The notes under the pieces: model-generated | The model's input: the letters and a program-made list of their open reading frames with translations, nothing else | Databases searched by the model: none | What the model was told of the DNA's origin: nothing | Origin: Piscinibacter caeni | Lineage (GTDB): Bacteria; Pseudomonadota; Gammaproteobacteria; Burkholderiales; Burkholderiaceae_C | NCBI GenBank assembly: GCA_003265685.1 | Contig: KZ836116.1 | Coordinates: 1-60,396 of the forward strand | Direction: 5' to 3' | Length of the DNA stretch: 60,396 bases | Position numbers and translations under genes: made by a program | In this document: piece by piece, positions 18,097-25,951 of the stretch | Layout of the letters: the number at the start of each line of letters is the position of its first letter | Position numbering within the stretch: the stretch's first letter is position 1

Positions 18097-18897
18097 TCAG
18101 ACCGGCGCGGCGCCGGCGGGGTAGAAGGTCATCGAGGCCTTCGTGATGAAGGCGCCGGCAGGCGAGTTCGAGACCGCGCCGTCGCCGGTGATGCCGAGGA
18201 ACTTGCCGGTGGAGCGCAGGTCGCGGAAGTTGAACAGGAAGACCGACGCCACCGGGATCAGGAACTCGCGGAAGGTGAACAGGTACAGGCCGTCCTCGAT
18301 GCGCCAGTAGCTGGCCATGTCGACGTCGCCGTGCCCGCGCTGCACGCCGACCAGACACTGCCACGCGTAGCGCTGCGAGCTGAGGTAGGTGTGCTCGTAG
18401 GTGTGCTGCGGGCTGTAGGTCTGGAAGGTGCGCAGCCCGATCAGGTCGCGCGTCTCGGCCGGCACCTCGCCGCTCGCCGCGGCTGGGTCGTCGCCGAGCG
18501 TGCCGGGCCAGAAGTCCTGGCGCACACGCGGCTCGGCGCCGGCCTCCTCGGCCGAGCGGATGCGCGACAGCACCGCCAGCACGCGCCGGCTCGCGAGGTT
18601 CAGTACCAGCGTCAGCGCCTCGGCCGGCCGGCTCGAGAAGGTCATGTCGACGAAGAAGGTGCCCGGCGCGACCTCGACGGCCTCGTACCAGTCGCTGCCG
18701 CTGCCGCTGCGCTCGCCGTGCTCGGTCCAGCGCATCTCGTGGTTCGAAGCCGGGCGCAGCATCCACGTGCCAGTCGGCAGGTTCAGGCACAGTTCGCGGC
18801 CGGCCAGCGCATCGCTGCCGGGCAGCCGGTTCGTCGCGATGCCGGCGGCGAAATCGTCGTAGTTCTTCCAGTCGGCGGGTCGGGTCTGGGCGGTCAT
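18097..18897 (-). CDS. MoaF-domain protein
   Basis: 266 residues resembling the MoaF family, with an N-terminal MoaF part (ELCLNLPTGTWMLRPASNHEMRW region) and a C-terminal MoaF_C part (HTYEHTYLSSQRYAWQCLVG, MASYWRIEDGLYLFTFREFL). The family name refers to the monoamine regulon or molybdenum cofactor, but no reaction is firmly known; the fold is lipocalin-like. The ATG at 18897 is chosen because AAGGA lies 8 bases upstream. An in-frame ATG at 18921 overlaps the SDR stop (TGATG) and is an alternative. Its place in a GMC/ALDH/LIV operon points to catabolism of an amine or aromatic side chain rather than cofactor synthesis (inference). Confidence 0.82.
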   Translation of the reverse strand: MTAQTRPADWKNYDDFAAGIATNRLPGSDALAGRELCLNLPTGTWMLRPASNHEMRWTEHGERSGSGSDWYEAVEVAPGTFFVDMTFSSRPAEALTLVLNLASRRVLAVLSRIRSAEEAGAEPRVRQDFWPGTLGDDPAAASGEVPAETRDLIGLRTFQTYSPQHTYEHTYLSSQRYAWQCLVGVQRGHGDVDMASYWRIEDGLYLFTFREFLIPVASVFLFNFRDLRSTGKFLGITGDGAVSNSPAGAFITKASMTFYPAGAAPV

Positions 18898-18920
18898 GGC
18901 GGTGTCCTTGTCGGCGGGCA

Positions 18921-19715
18921 TCAGGGCGCGAAGGCGATGGTGGGCAGGTCGACGGCGGAGGCGCCGCCGTCGATCATCAGCGAGGTGCCAGTGATCATCG
19001 ACGCGCGTTCGGAAGCGAGGAACAGCACCGACTCGGCGACCTCCTGCGCGGTGGCCGGCCGGCCCAGCGGCACGTTGCAGGTGACCAGGCGGTACGCGTC
19101 GTCGACGTCGCGCGCCTTGCCCAGCTGCACCAGCACCTGCATCTGCTCGTCGGCCATCGCGGTGCGGACCCAGCCCGGGCAGACGGCGTTGACGCGCACG
19201 CCGTGGCGCCCCTGGTCACGCGCCACCGAGCGCGTGAAGCCGATCAGCGCGTGCTTCATCGTCACGTAGCCGACCACGTTCGGCCCGGCGAAATGGCCCG
19301 CGAGCGAGGACAGCACGACGACGTTGCCGCGCCGGCGGATCAGCTCGGGCATCAGCTCGCGCGTGCAGACGAACGCCGTGTCGAGGTTCAGGCGCGTCGA
19401 CAGCGCCCAGCTCGCATCGTCGGTCTCGGCGATGCCGCCGATGCCGTGGCCGCCGGCGTTGGCGACCAGCACGTCGATGCCGCCGAAGCGCTCGCGCGCC
19501 AGCGCCACGCCGCGGCGCACGCTGGCCGCATCGGCGGCGTCGGCGGCGACGGCCAGGCCGCCGAGCGGATCGGCCACTTCGCGCAGCGGCGCCTCGCGCC
19601 GCCCCATCAGCACGACTTGCCCGCCGGCGGCGACGAAGCCCGCCGCCACTGCCGCGCCGATGCCGGTGCCGCCGCCGGTGATCAGCGCGACCTTGCCGTT
19701 GAATGGACCCGTCAT
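18921..19715 (-). CDS. Short-chain dehydrogenase/reductase
   Basis: 264 residues, the classical SDR length. The NAD(P) motif is TGGGTGIG (about residues 13-20), NAG lies at about 86-88 and a C-terminal GTSLMIDGGAS is present. The catalytic tyrosine region reads VGYVTMKHALIGF, where the lysine of YxxxK is present. It is likely to oxidise or reduce a secondary alcohol/ketone formed in the pathway of this operon. The substrate is unknown. The ATG at 19715 has AGGAG 5 bases upstream. The frame continues upstream to 19865 without family match, so the shorter start is used. Confidence 0.88.
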   Translation of the reverse strand: MTGPFNGKVALITGGGTGIGAAVAAGFVAAGGQVVLMGRREAPLREVADPLGGLAVAADAADAASVRRGVALARERFGGIDVLVANAGGHGIGGIAETDDASWALSTRLNLDTAFVCTRELMPELIRRRGNVVVLSSLAGHFAGPNVVGYVTMKHALIGFTRSVARDQGRHGVRVNAVCPGWVRTAMADEQMQVLVQLGKARDVDDAYRLVTCNVPLGRPATAQEVAESVLFLASERASMITGTSLMIDGGASAVDLPTIAFAP

Positions 19716-19764
19716 GCGTTCTCCTGTCCAGGTTGAGTCGAAGTTGCCGCGCAACACATGCCGC

Positions 19765-20475
19765 TCAGGTACCGAGGTAGCTGCGCTCGAGGATCTCGGG
19801 TTGCGCCACCAGCGCGGCGGCCAGCCCGGTCCAGGCCATGCGCCCGCGCACCAGCACGTGGGCATGCGTCGCCATGCCCAGCGCGAGCGTGGTGAACTGC
19901 TCGATCAGCAGCACGCCGGTGCCGCGTGCGGCCACCGCGCGCAGCAGCTCGGCCAGGCGCTTGACGACCAGCGGCGCGAGGCCAAGCGACAGTTCGTCGA
20001 CGACCAGGTAACGCGGCTGCGCGAGCAGCGCCTGCGCGACCGCGACCATCTGCTTCTGCCCGCCCGACAGCGAGCGGCCGGGATCGGCCAGCTTGGCCCG
20101 CAGCTCGGGCAGCACCGCGAGCACCTCGTCGAGCGCAGCCGGCACCTCGCGCGCCGGCCGGTGCCCCGCCGCGACGCGCAGGTTGTCCAGCACGCTCAGT
20201 GCGCCGAGCACACGATGGCCTTCCGGCACGACCGCGACGCCGTGCGCGCGCACCTGTTCGGGCCGGTAGCCGGCGATCGAGCGGCCGTCGACCGTGATGC
20301 GCCCCTGCAGCAGCGGCAGCGCGCCAGCCACTGCCATCACGAGGCTGGACTTGCCGGCCCCGTTGGCGCCGATCAGCGCGGTGATCTCGCCCGGCCGCGC
20401 CATCAGCTCGACGCCGTGCAGCACCCGCTTGCCGCCGCGCTGCAGGACCAGGCCTTCGACGTGCAGCATCGTCAC
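19765..20475 (-). CDS. livF: LIV-type ABC transporter ATP-binding protein LivF
   Basis: 236 residues with Walker A GANGAGKSS, signature LSGGQKQM and Walker B LVVDELSLGLAP (a Leu follows the catalytic Glu where Pro is usual), plus the LivF-type ending (MAWTGLAAALVAQPEILERSYLG). It powers uptake through LivH/LivM with LivG. The start is a GTG that overlaps the livG stop (GTGA). Last transporter gene of the first LIV cluster; the SDR gene follows 50 bases later. Confidence 0.92.
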   Translation of the reverse strand: MTMLHVEGLVLQRGGKRVLHGVELMARPGEITALIGANGAGKSSLVMAVAGALPLLQGRITVDGRSIAGYRPEQVRAHGVAVVPEGHRVLGALSVLDNLRVAAGHRPAREVPAALDEVLAVLPELRAKLADPGRSLSGGQKQMVAVAQALLAQPRYLVVDELSLGLAPLVVKRLAELLRAVAARGTGVLLIEQFTTLALGMATHAHVLVRGRMAWTGLAAALVAQPEILERSYLGT

Positions 20476-21176
20476 GCTCCGAGGTAGGCGCGCCGGACGT
20501 CGGCGTCGGCCAGCACCCGATCGGTCGGGCCGAGCGCGAGGCGGCGGCCGAAGTCCATCACCAGCGTCTGCTGGCAGGTCGCGGCAATCAGGTCCACGTC
20601 GTGGTCGATCAGCAGCACCTGCGCGCCGCGGAACGCCTGCACCTTCAGCAGCGCCTCGCGCAGCAGCGTCGACTCGCGTTCGTCGAGGCCGGCGCCGGGT
20701 TCGTCGAGCAGCAGCAGCCGCGGGCGCCCGACCAGCGCCTTGGCCAGCTCGACCATGCGGCGCTGGAACAGGTCGATCTCGCGGCCGAGCTGCGTCGCGA
20801 CCGGCGACAGGTGCGTGAACTGCAGCACCTCGGCGACGTCGTCGGCCACGTCGCGCGGGCCGGCGCTCACGTGGTCGAGCACGGCGCGCACGTTGTCCCA
20901 GACGGTCAGGTCCTCGACCACCTGCTCGGTCTGGAAGCTGCGCCGCAGGCCGCGCCGCACGCGCTGCAGCGGCGACAGCGGCACCAGGTCTGCGCCGTCG
21001 ACCTCGATGCGCCCGCTGCGCGGCGCAACGAGGCCGCTCATCGCGTTGACCAGCGTCGTCTTGCCGGCGCCGTTCGGGCCGATCAGACCGCAGACCGGCG
21101 CGTCGAGGTCGGCACTCAGCGCGTCGACCGCCTTCAGCCCGCCGAACTGCACGGTGACGTCAACCAGCCGCATCAT
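20472..21176 (-). CDS. livG: LIV-type ABC transporter ATP-binding protein LivG
   Basis: 234 residues with Walker A GPNGAGKTT and Walker B LLLLDEPGAGLDE. The ABC signature is degenerate: where LSxGQ is expected the sequence reads EIDLFQRRMVELAKAL. This variant is known in some LivG-like proteins and probably still works in a heterodimer with LivF. The start ATG overlaps the livM stop (ATGA) and the stop overlaps the livF GTG, so translation is tightly coupled. Confidence 0.92.
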   Translation of the reverse strand: MMRLVDVTVQFGGLKAVDALSADLDAPVCGLIGPNGAGKTTLVNAMSGLVAPRSGRIEVDGADLVPLSPLQRVRRGLRRSFQTEQVVEDLTVWDNVRAVLDHVSAGPRDVADDVAEVLQFTHLSPVATQLGREIDLFQRRMVELAKALVGRPRLLLLDEPGAGLDERESTLLREALLKVQAFRGAQVLLIDHDVDLIAATCQQTLVMDFGRRLALGPTDRVLADADVRRAYLGA

Positions 21177-22222
21177 CGCGTGGCCCTCGCGCGCACGCCG
21201 GCGGCCAGGCGGCCGATCAGCCCCAGCCACTGGCCCGCGATGCCCTGCGGCGCGGTGATCAGCGCGTGCAGCAGCGCCGCGCCGAAGAACACCTGCGCGA
21301 GGAAGCCGTTGACGCCCCATTCGGTCAGCAGCGCCGGCACCGCGCGCAGCAGCAGGCCGGCGAGCAGCGTGCCGAGCCAGTGGTAGGCGCCGCCGACGAC
21401 CGTCAGCGCGAACAGCAGCACCGATTCGCCGGCGGTGAAGGCGCGGCCGTCGAGCTGGCCGACGCTGCCGGCCAGCAGCGCGCCCGCCACGCCGGCGCAG
21501 AAGCCGGCCAGTCCGAAAGCCCACGACTGGTAGAACAGCACGTGCACGCCGGCGCCCATCGCCGCCGCCTCGCCGCGCCGGATCAGCGCCCAGGCGCGCC
21601 CGGCGCGGCTGCGCCGGTGGCCTTCGACGATCGCGAGCACGGCCGCGAGCCACGCGACGACGTAGACGAGGTAGGCCGCATCGCTCTCGGCCAGCGCCGG
21701 CCGCGTCATCATCAGGCGGCCGGTGCCCTGCGCCTTGCCGAGCCAGCCGCCGCCGCCGTCCGGGAAGCCAACCGCGGACACCAGCACCTGGTAGCCGCCG
21801 GCCATCATCAGCGTGACGAGCGCGAGGTACAGCCCCTTCAGCCGCAGCGCGGGCAGGCCGGCCACCATGCCGGCCGCGCTGGCTGACAGGCCGCCGGCCA
21901 GCACGCACAGCTCGAACGGCAGGCCGAAGCCGTGCGACAGCCGCAGCGCGACCCAGCCACCGACGCCGACCAGCGCGTACTGGCACAGGCTGACGAGGCC
22001 GAGCTGCCCGTACAGCAGCGCGGTGCCGGCGACGGCGACGCTGAGCGTCAGCGCCGACGTGAAGGTCTTCAGCCAGTAGCTGTTCGCGAGCGCCGCCAGC
22101 AGCGCGGCGGTCAGCAGCAGCGCGATGCCCAGCGCCAGCCACTCGCGGCGCTGCCGGCGGGCGTGGGCCTGCAGCGCCGGCTCGAGCGCCTGGCGCGGTG
22201 ACAGCGTCGCTTCGTTCGACAT
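21173..22222 (-). CDS. livM: LIV-type ABC transporter permease LivM
   Basis: A 349-residue integral membrane permease. A basic cytoplasmic N-terminus (about 27 residues, RRQRREW) precedes eight to ten hydrophobic helices. The conserved LivM block ALRLKGLYLALVTLMMAGGY and the family motif VVGGAYHWLGTLLAGLLL are present. With LivH it forms the pore for the substrate delivered by the binding protein at 23106-24371. The start overlaps the livH stop (TGATG) and the stop overlaps the livG start (ATGA). Confidence 0.92.
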   Translation of the reverse strand: MSNEATLSPRQALEPALQAHARRQRREWLALGIALLLTAALLAALANSYWLKTFTSALTLSVAVAGTALLYGQLGLVSLCQYALVGVGGWVALRLSHGFGLPFELCVLAGGLSASAAGMVAGLPALRLKGLYLALVTLMMAGGYQVLVSAVGFPDGGGGWLGKAQGTGRLMMTRPALAESDAAYLVYVVAWLAAVLAIVEGHRRSRAGRAWALIRRGEAAAMGAGVHVLFYQSWAFGLAGFCAGVAGALLAGSVGQLDGRAFTAGESVLLFALTVVGGAYHWLGTLLAGLLLRAVPALLTEWGVNGFLAQVFFGAALLHALITAPQGIAGQWLGLIGRLAAGVRARATR

Positions 22223-23079
22223 CAGGTCCGGCGCGCCCACGGGCGCACGAAGAAGATCGCCAGCAGCGCGACCAGGAACGGCACCGCGGTGCGGAACGGC
22301 GCGAAGCCCGGCACCAGGATCGCGCTGGCCTCGAGCACGCCGATCACGATGCCGGCCAGCACGGTGACGGGCAGCGATTCGAGCCGCCCGACGATCGCCG
22401 CGGCGAACGCCGGGATCACGAGGAAGGTCAGCAGCGTCGGCTGCAGCCGAACGATGTTCGCGAGCAGCATGCCGCACACGCCGGCGAACGCGCCCGACAG
22501 CGCCCACGCCACCGCATCGACGTCGAGCACGCGCACGCCGAGCAGCGCGCTGAGCGAGCGGTCGTCGGCCAGCGCGCGCATGCGCAGGCCCATTCGGGTA
22601 CGCACCAGCAGCGCGCCGACGCCGGCCATCATCAGCACCGCGGTGACGAGGCCGAGCACGCGGGTCCAGGTCAGGCGCACCTCGGCGAACTCGATGCCGT
22701 CCGCATCGGTGGGCAGCACCAGCCGCCGCGGGCCTTCGCCCCAGAACCACTCGGCAAAGCCCATCAGGATCAGCGCGAGGCCGAGCGTGCCGATGCTGCG
22801 GATCGAGATGTCGCGCCCGGCAAGCGCCGGCGCCACCAGCCGGCCGTAGGCCAGCGAGACTGCCATCGCCACGAGCACGGCCACGCTCCACGCGAGCCAC
22901 TGCCCGCCGTCGGCCTGCAGCACCGACCAGGCGCAGTGCGCGGCCAGCGCGCCGATCGCGCCGAACGCGAAGTTCAGCACGCCCGACGCGCGGAACAGCA
23001 CCACCAGCCCGACGCCGGACAAGGCATAGACCGCGCCCACGCCGAGGCCCGAGACGAGGAACGGCAGCAGCGTGTCCAT
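22222..23079 (-). CDS. livH: LIV-type ABC transporter permease LivH
   Basis: A 285-residue permease with about eight helices. The typical LivH N-terminus is present (LVSGLGVGAVYALSGVGLVV, then VLNFAFGAIGAL), as is the cytoplasmic loop MGLRMRALADDRSLSALLGV that contacts the ATPases. It pairs with LivM. It starts 26 bases after the binding-protein stop and ends in a TGATG overlap with livM. Confidence 0.92.
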   Translation of the reverse strand: MDTLLPFLVSGLGVGAVYALSGVGLVVLFRASGVLNFAFGAIGALAAHCAWSVLQADGGQWLAWSVAVLVAMAVSLAYGRLVAPALAGRDISIRSIGTLGLALILMGFAEWFWGEGPRRLVLPTDADGIEFAEVRLTWTRVLGLVTAVLMMAGVGALLVRTRMGLRMRALADDRSLSALLGVRVLDVDAVAWALSGAFAGVCGMLLANIVRLQPTLLTFLVIPAFAAAIVGRLESLPVTVLAGIVIGVLEASAILVPGFAPFRTAVPFLVALLAIFFVRPWARRT

Positions 23080-23105
23080 GCGCGATCGGCCGGCGGTGCC
23101 CAGCC

Positions 23106-24371
23106 TCAGACGCCCAGGCGCTTCTCGTCGGCGCGCACGTCGTTCAGCTCGGGCTCGTCGGCGGTCATGCACCCTTGCGAGAGCTGCTTGAAGCCGCCGC
23201 CGCTGACCTGCGCGATCGGGCCGCTGGTGTTGGCGTTGTGGCGCGCACCGTCGCCGACGTAGAAGGGCTTGCAGAGGATGTCGCTGCGGAAGTCCTTCAC
23301 GCCGCGCAGCGCGGCCGAGACCTTGGCGCGGTCCAGCGTCTTCGGGTCGAGCTTGAGCAGCGCGTCGGTGGCGATGCGCGCGGCAAGGTAACCCGACTGC
23401 GCGAACGAATCGCGCGGCGCGGACTTGTCGGCGTAGGCGTTCATCACCGCCTTCCAGTTGCTGTTGTCCGGCCCGCCCGATTCGGTCGGCATGAACTCGA
23501 GGTGCACGTCGAAGGCGTTGTCCCAGGCCTTGCCGATGGTCTTCGGCACGTCGGTGTTGTAGGCCGGCGTCGTGGAGGCGAACCTGATCTTCTTGTTCAG
23601 CCCCTGCTGCTCGGCGGCCGCGAGCATCGGCACCATGATGCCCTTGGGCACGTTCAGCAGGATCACGTCGGGCTTGCCCGACGCGGCCTGCAGCATCACC
23701 GACGTGGCGTCGGCCGAGCCGGGGTCGATCGTGATTGTCTCGACCGCCACGCCGTTGCCGGCGCCCCAGCCCTTGGCACCCTCGCAGGCCCAGTTGCCCA
23801 GGCTCGGGATGTTCGGGATCACGCAGACGATCTTCTTCGCCTGGTAGGTGCGCGCCATGTGCGTGGCCACCAGCGTGGCCGAGACGCGCGGGCCGGTGTT
23901 CACCGGCGCGTAGTTCTTCGCGAAGAAACACTCGCGCGGCACGCCGACGCCGGCGACCACCATCACGTTCTCCTGCTCGTAGAGCTTCGCGTTCGCGCCG
24001 CACTCGACGAAGCTGGAGCTGCCGACCATCGCGAGCACCTTGCGGTCGCGTACCAGCTTGCCGGCGACCTGCGTCGCGGTCTCCGGGTTCCACTGGTCGT
24101 CGGCGACGACGTAGTCGATCGGCCGGCCGTTGATGCCGCCGTTGTCGTTGACGCACTTGAAGTAGGCCGCCGCGGCGGTCGACGACGCGCTGAAGTCGTC
24201 CGGGCCGGTCTTGCCGACGACCGCGCCGATCGCGATCGGCTCGCCGCTGGCCTTCTTGCCGTTGTTCAGCCCGCAGGCCGGCTTGCCGGCCTGCGCCTGC
24301 GCCTGGCCGGCGAGGCCCGCGGCCAGAACGAACGCGGCGCCCAGCCCGCGGCAGAGAGTGAAGCGACTCAT
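23106..24371 (-). CDS. LIV-type ABC transporter periplasmic substrate-binding protein
   Basis: 421 residues. A Sec signal peptide spans about residues 1-26 (MSRFTLCRG...GQAQA). The mature protein is a type I periplasmic-binding fold of the Leu/Ile/Val-binding group (IAIGAVVGKTGPDDFSAS, YVVADDQWNPETATQVAGKL). Such proteins in aromatic catabolism operons often bind aromatic acids or alcohols rather than amino acids. Being encoded right after GMC oxidoreductase and aldehyde dehydrogenase genes suggests it captures their substrate. The frame is open further upstream, but the signal peptide fixes the start at 24371. Confidence 0.9.
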   Translation of the reverse strand: MSRFTLCRGLGAAFVLAAGLAGQAQAQAGKPACGLNNGKKASGEPIAIGAVVGKTGPDDFSASSTAAAAYFKCVNDNGGINGRPIDYVVADDQWNPETATQVAGKLVRDRKVLAMVGSSSFVECGANAKLYEQENVMVVAGVGVPRECFFAKNYAPVNTGPRVSATLVATHMARTYQAKKIVCVIPNIPSLGNWACEGAKGWGAGNGVAVETITIDPGSADATSVMLQAASGKPDVILLNVPKGIMVPMLAAAEQQGLNKKIRFASTTPAYNTDVPKTIGKAWDNAFDVHLEFMPTESGGPDNSNWKAVMNAYADKSAPRDSFAQSGYLAARIATDALLKLDPKTLDRAKVSAALRGVKDFRSDILCKPFYVGDGARHNANTSGPIAQVSGGGFKQLSQGCMTADEPELNDVRADEKRLGV

Positions 24372-24421
24372 CGAATGTCTCCTGTGATGATCCCGGGGTC
24401 CGGTGGGATGACGCGGGCGGC

Positions 24422-25924
24422 TCAGACCGCCATGCACACGCTCTTGAGCTCGGTGCATGCCTCGACGGCGGCACGACCGAGGTCCTTGCCCTGGCCCGAC
24501 TGCTTGAAGCCGCCCAGCGGCAGGTTGTTGTCGAGCATGTTGTGGCAGTTGATCCAGACGGTGCCGGCCTTGAGAAGCGGCACGAGGCGGTGCACCGACG
24601 ACAGGTTGTTCGACCAGACGCTGGCCGCCAGCCCGAACGGCGTGTCGTTGGCCATCTGCACGACCTCGTCGACGCTGTCGAAGGGCTGCGCGCAGACCAC
24701 CGGCCCGAAGATCTCCTCGCGCACCGCGCGCATCCGCGGCGTCACGTCGACGAGCACGGTCGGCCGCACGAAGCAGCCCGCCTCGCCGACGCGCGCGCCG
24801 CCGGTCAGCACCGTGGCGCCGTCGCTGCGCGCGCCGTCGACGTAGCCGATCACGCGCTCCATCTGCCGCTTCGAGACGAGCGGCCCGAGCTGCACGGTCG
24901 GGTCGAACCCGGAGCCGATCTTCATGCCCTCGGCCGCGTGCGCGAGGCGCTGCACGACCTGCTCGAAGATGCGGCGCTGCACGAACAGCCGCGAGCCCGC
25001 GGTGCAGACCTGGCCCTGGTTAAAGAAGATGCCCATCGCGGCGCCGGCCGCGGCCGCGTCGATGTCGGCGTCTTCGAGCACGATCAGCGGCGACTTGCCG
25101 CCCAGCTCGAGCGTCAGCCGCGTCAGGTGGTCGGCCGCCGAGCGGGCGATCGCCTTGCCGGTGGCGGTGCTGCCGGTGAAGCTGAGCTTGTCGATGCCCG
25201 GATGCGCGACCAGCGCCGCACCGGCCGCCGGCCCGCCGCAGACGACGTTCAGCGCGCCGGCCGGCAGCCCCGCCTCGACGGCCAGCTCGGCCAGGCGCAG
25301 CGCGGTCAGCGGCGTCTCGGGCGACGGCTTCAGCACCACCGTGCAGCCGGTCGCCAGCGCCGGCGCGATCTTCCACAGCGCGATGGCGAGCGGGAAGTTC
25401 CACGGCACCACCGCGCCGACGACGCCGAGCGCCTCGCGGCGCGTCCAGGTGTGGTACTGCACCCCGGGCGGGAAGCCGAGCGAGGGCTGCAGCGTCTGTC
25501 CTTCGAGCTTGGTCGCCCAGCCGGCCATGTAGCGCACGAACTCGGCGCCGGCGCCGACGTCGACCATGCGCGCGATGCCCTGCAGCTTGCCTCCCTGCAG
25601 CGTCTCGAGCGCGCTGAGCTCGTCGCCGTGCGCCTCGATCAGCGTCGACAGGCGGTACAGCACCGCCTCGCGGTCGGCCGGGCGCATGCGGCTCCACGGC
25701 GAGTCCTCGAACGTGGCGCGCGCCGAGCGCACCGCGGCGTCGACGTCGGCGGCCGTGCTGTCGGGTGCCTCGGCGACCTGCATCTCGGTGGCCGGGTCGA
25801 CGACGGCGAGGTAGGCGCCGTCGGCCGGCGCGCACTCGGCGCCGCGGATGAAGTTGCCGCGGCGACGGCGCGCGAGGAAGCCGATGGCACGCTGGTTCTC
25901 GGCGCTGAGGTCTGCGAGGTTCAT
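24422..25924 (-). CDS. NAD-dependent aldehyde dehydrogenase
   Basis: A 500-residue ALDH of the betaine/phenylacetaldehyde dehydrogenase group. Motifs include VVPWNFPLA (NAD site), FTGSTATGK, LELGGKSP with the general-base Glu, and FNQGQVCTAGSRL with catalytic Cys near residue 307. The end reads NNLPLGGFKQSGQGKDLG. It should oxidise the aldehyde made by the GMC enzyme encoded just before it to a carboxylic acid. If the alcohol is an arylethanol, the product would be an arylacetate that feeds the hpa genes (inference). It starts 27 bases after the GMC stop. Confidence 0.92.
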   Translation of the reverse strand: MNLADLSAENQRAIGFLARRRRGNFIRGAECAPADGAYLAVVDPATEMQVAEAPDSTAADVDAAVRSARATFEDSPWSRMRPADREAVLYRLSTLIEAHGDELSALETLQGGKLQGIARMVDVGAGAEFVRYMAGWATKLEGQTLQPSLGFPPGVQYHTWTRREALGVVGAVVPWNFPLAIALWKIAPALATGCTVVLKPSPETPLTALRLAELAVEAGLPAGALNVVCGGPAAGAALVAHPGIDKLSFTGSTATGKAIARSAADHLTRLTLELGGKSPLIVLEDADIDAAAAGAAMGIFFNQGQVCTAGSRLFVQRRIFEQVVQRLAHAAEGMKIGSGFDPTVQLGPLVSKRQMERVIGYVDGARSDGATVLTGGARVGEAGCFVRPTVLVDVTPRMRAVREEIFGPVVCAQPFDSVDEVVQMANDTPFGLAASVWSNNLSSVHRLVPLLKAGTVWINCHNMLDNNLPLGGFKQSGQGKDLGRAAVEACTELKSVCMAV

Positions 25925-25951
25925 GTCCTGGGTTCCTTCGCGGGCAACGGG

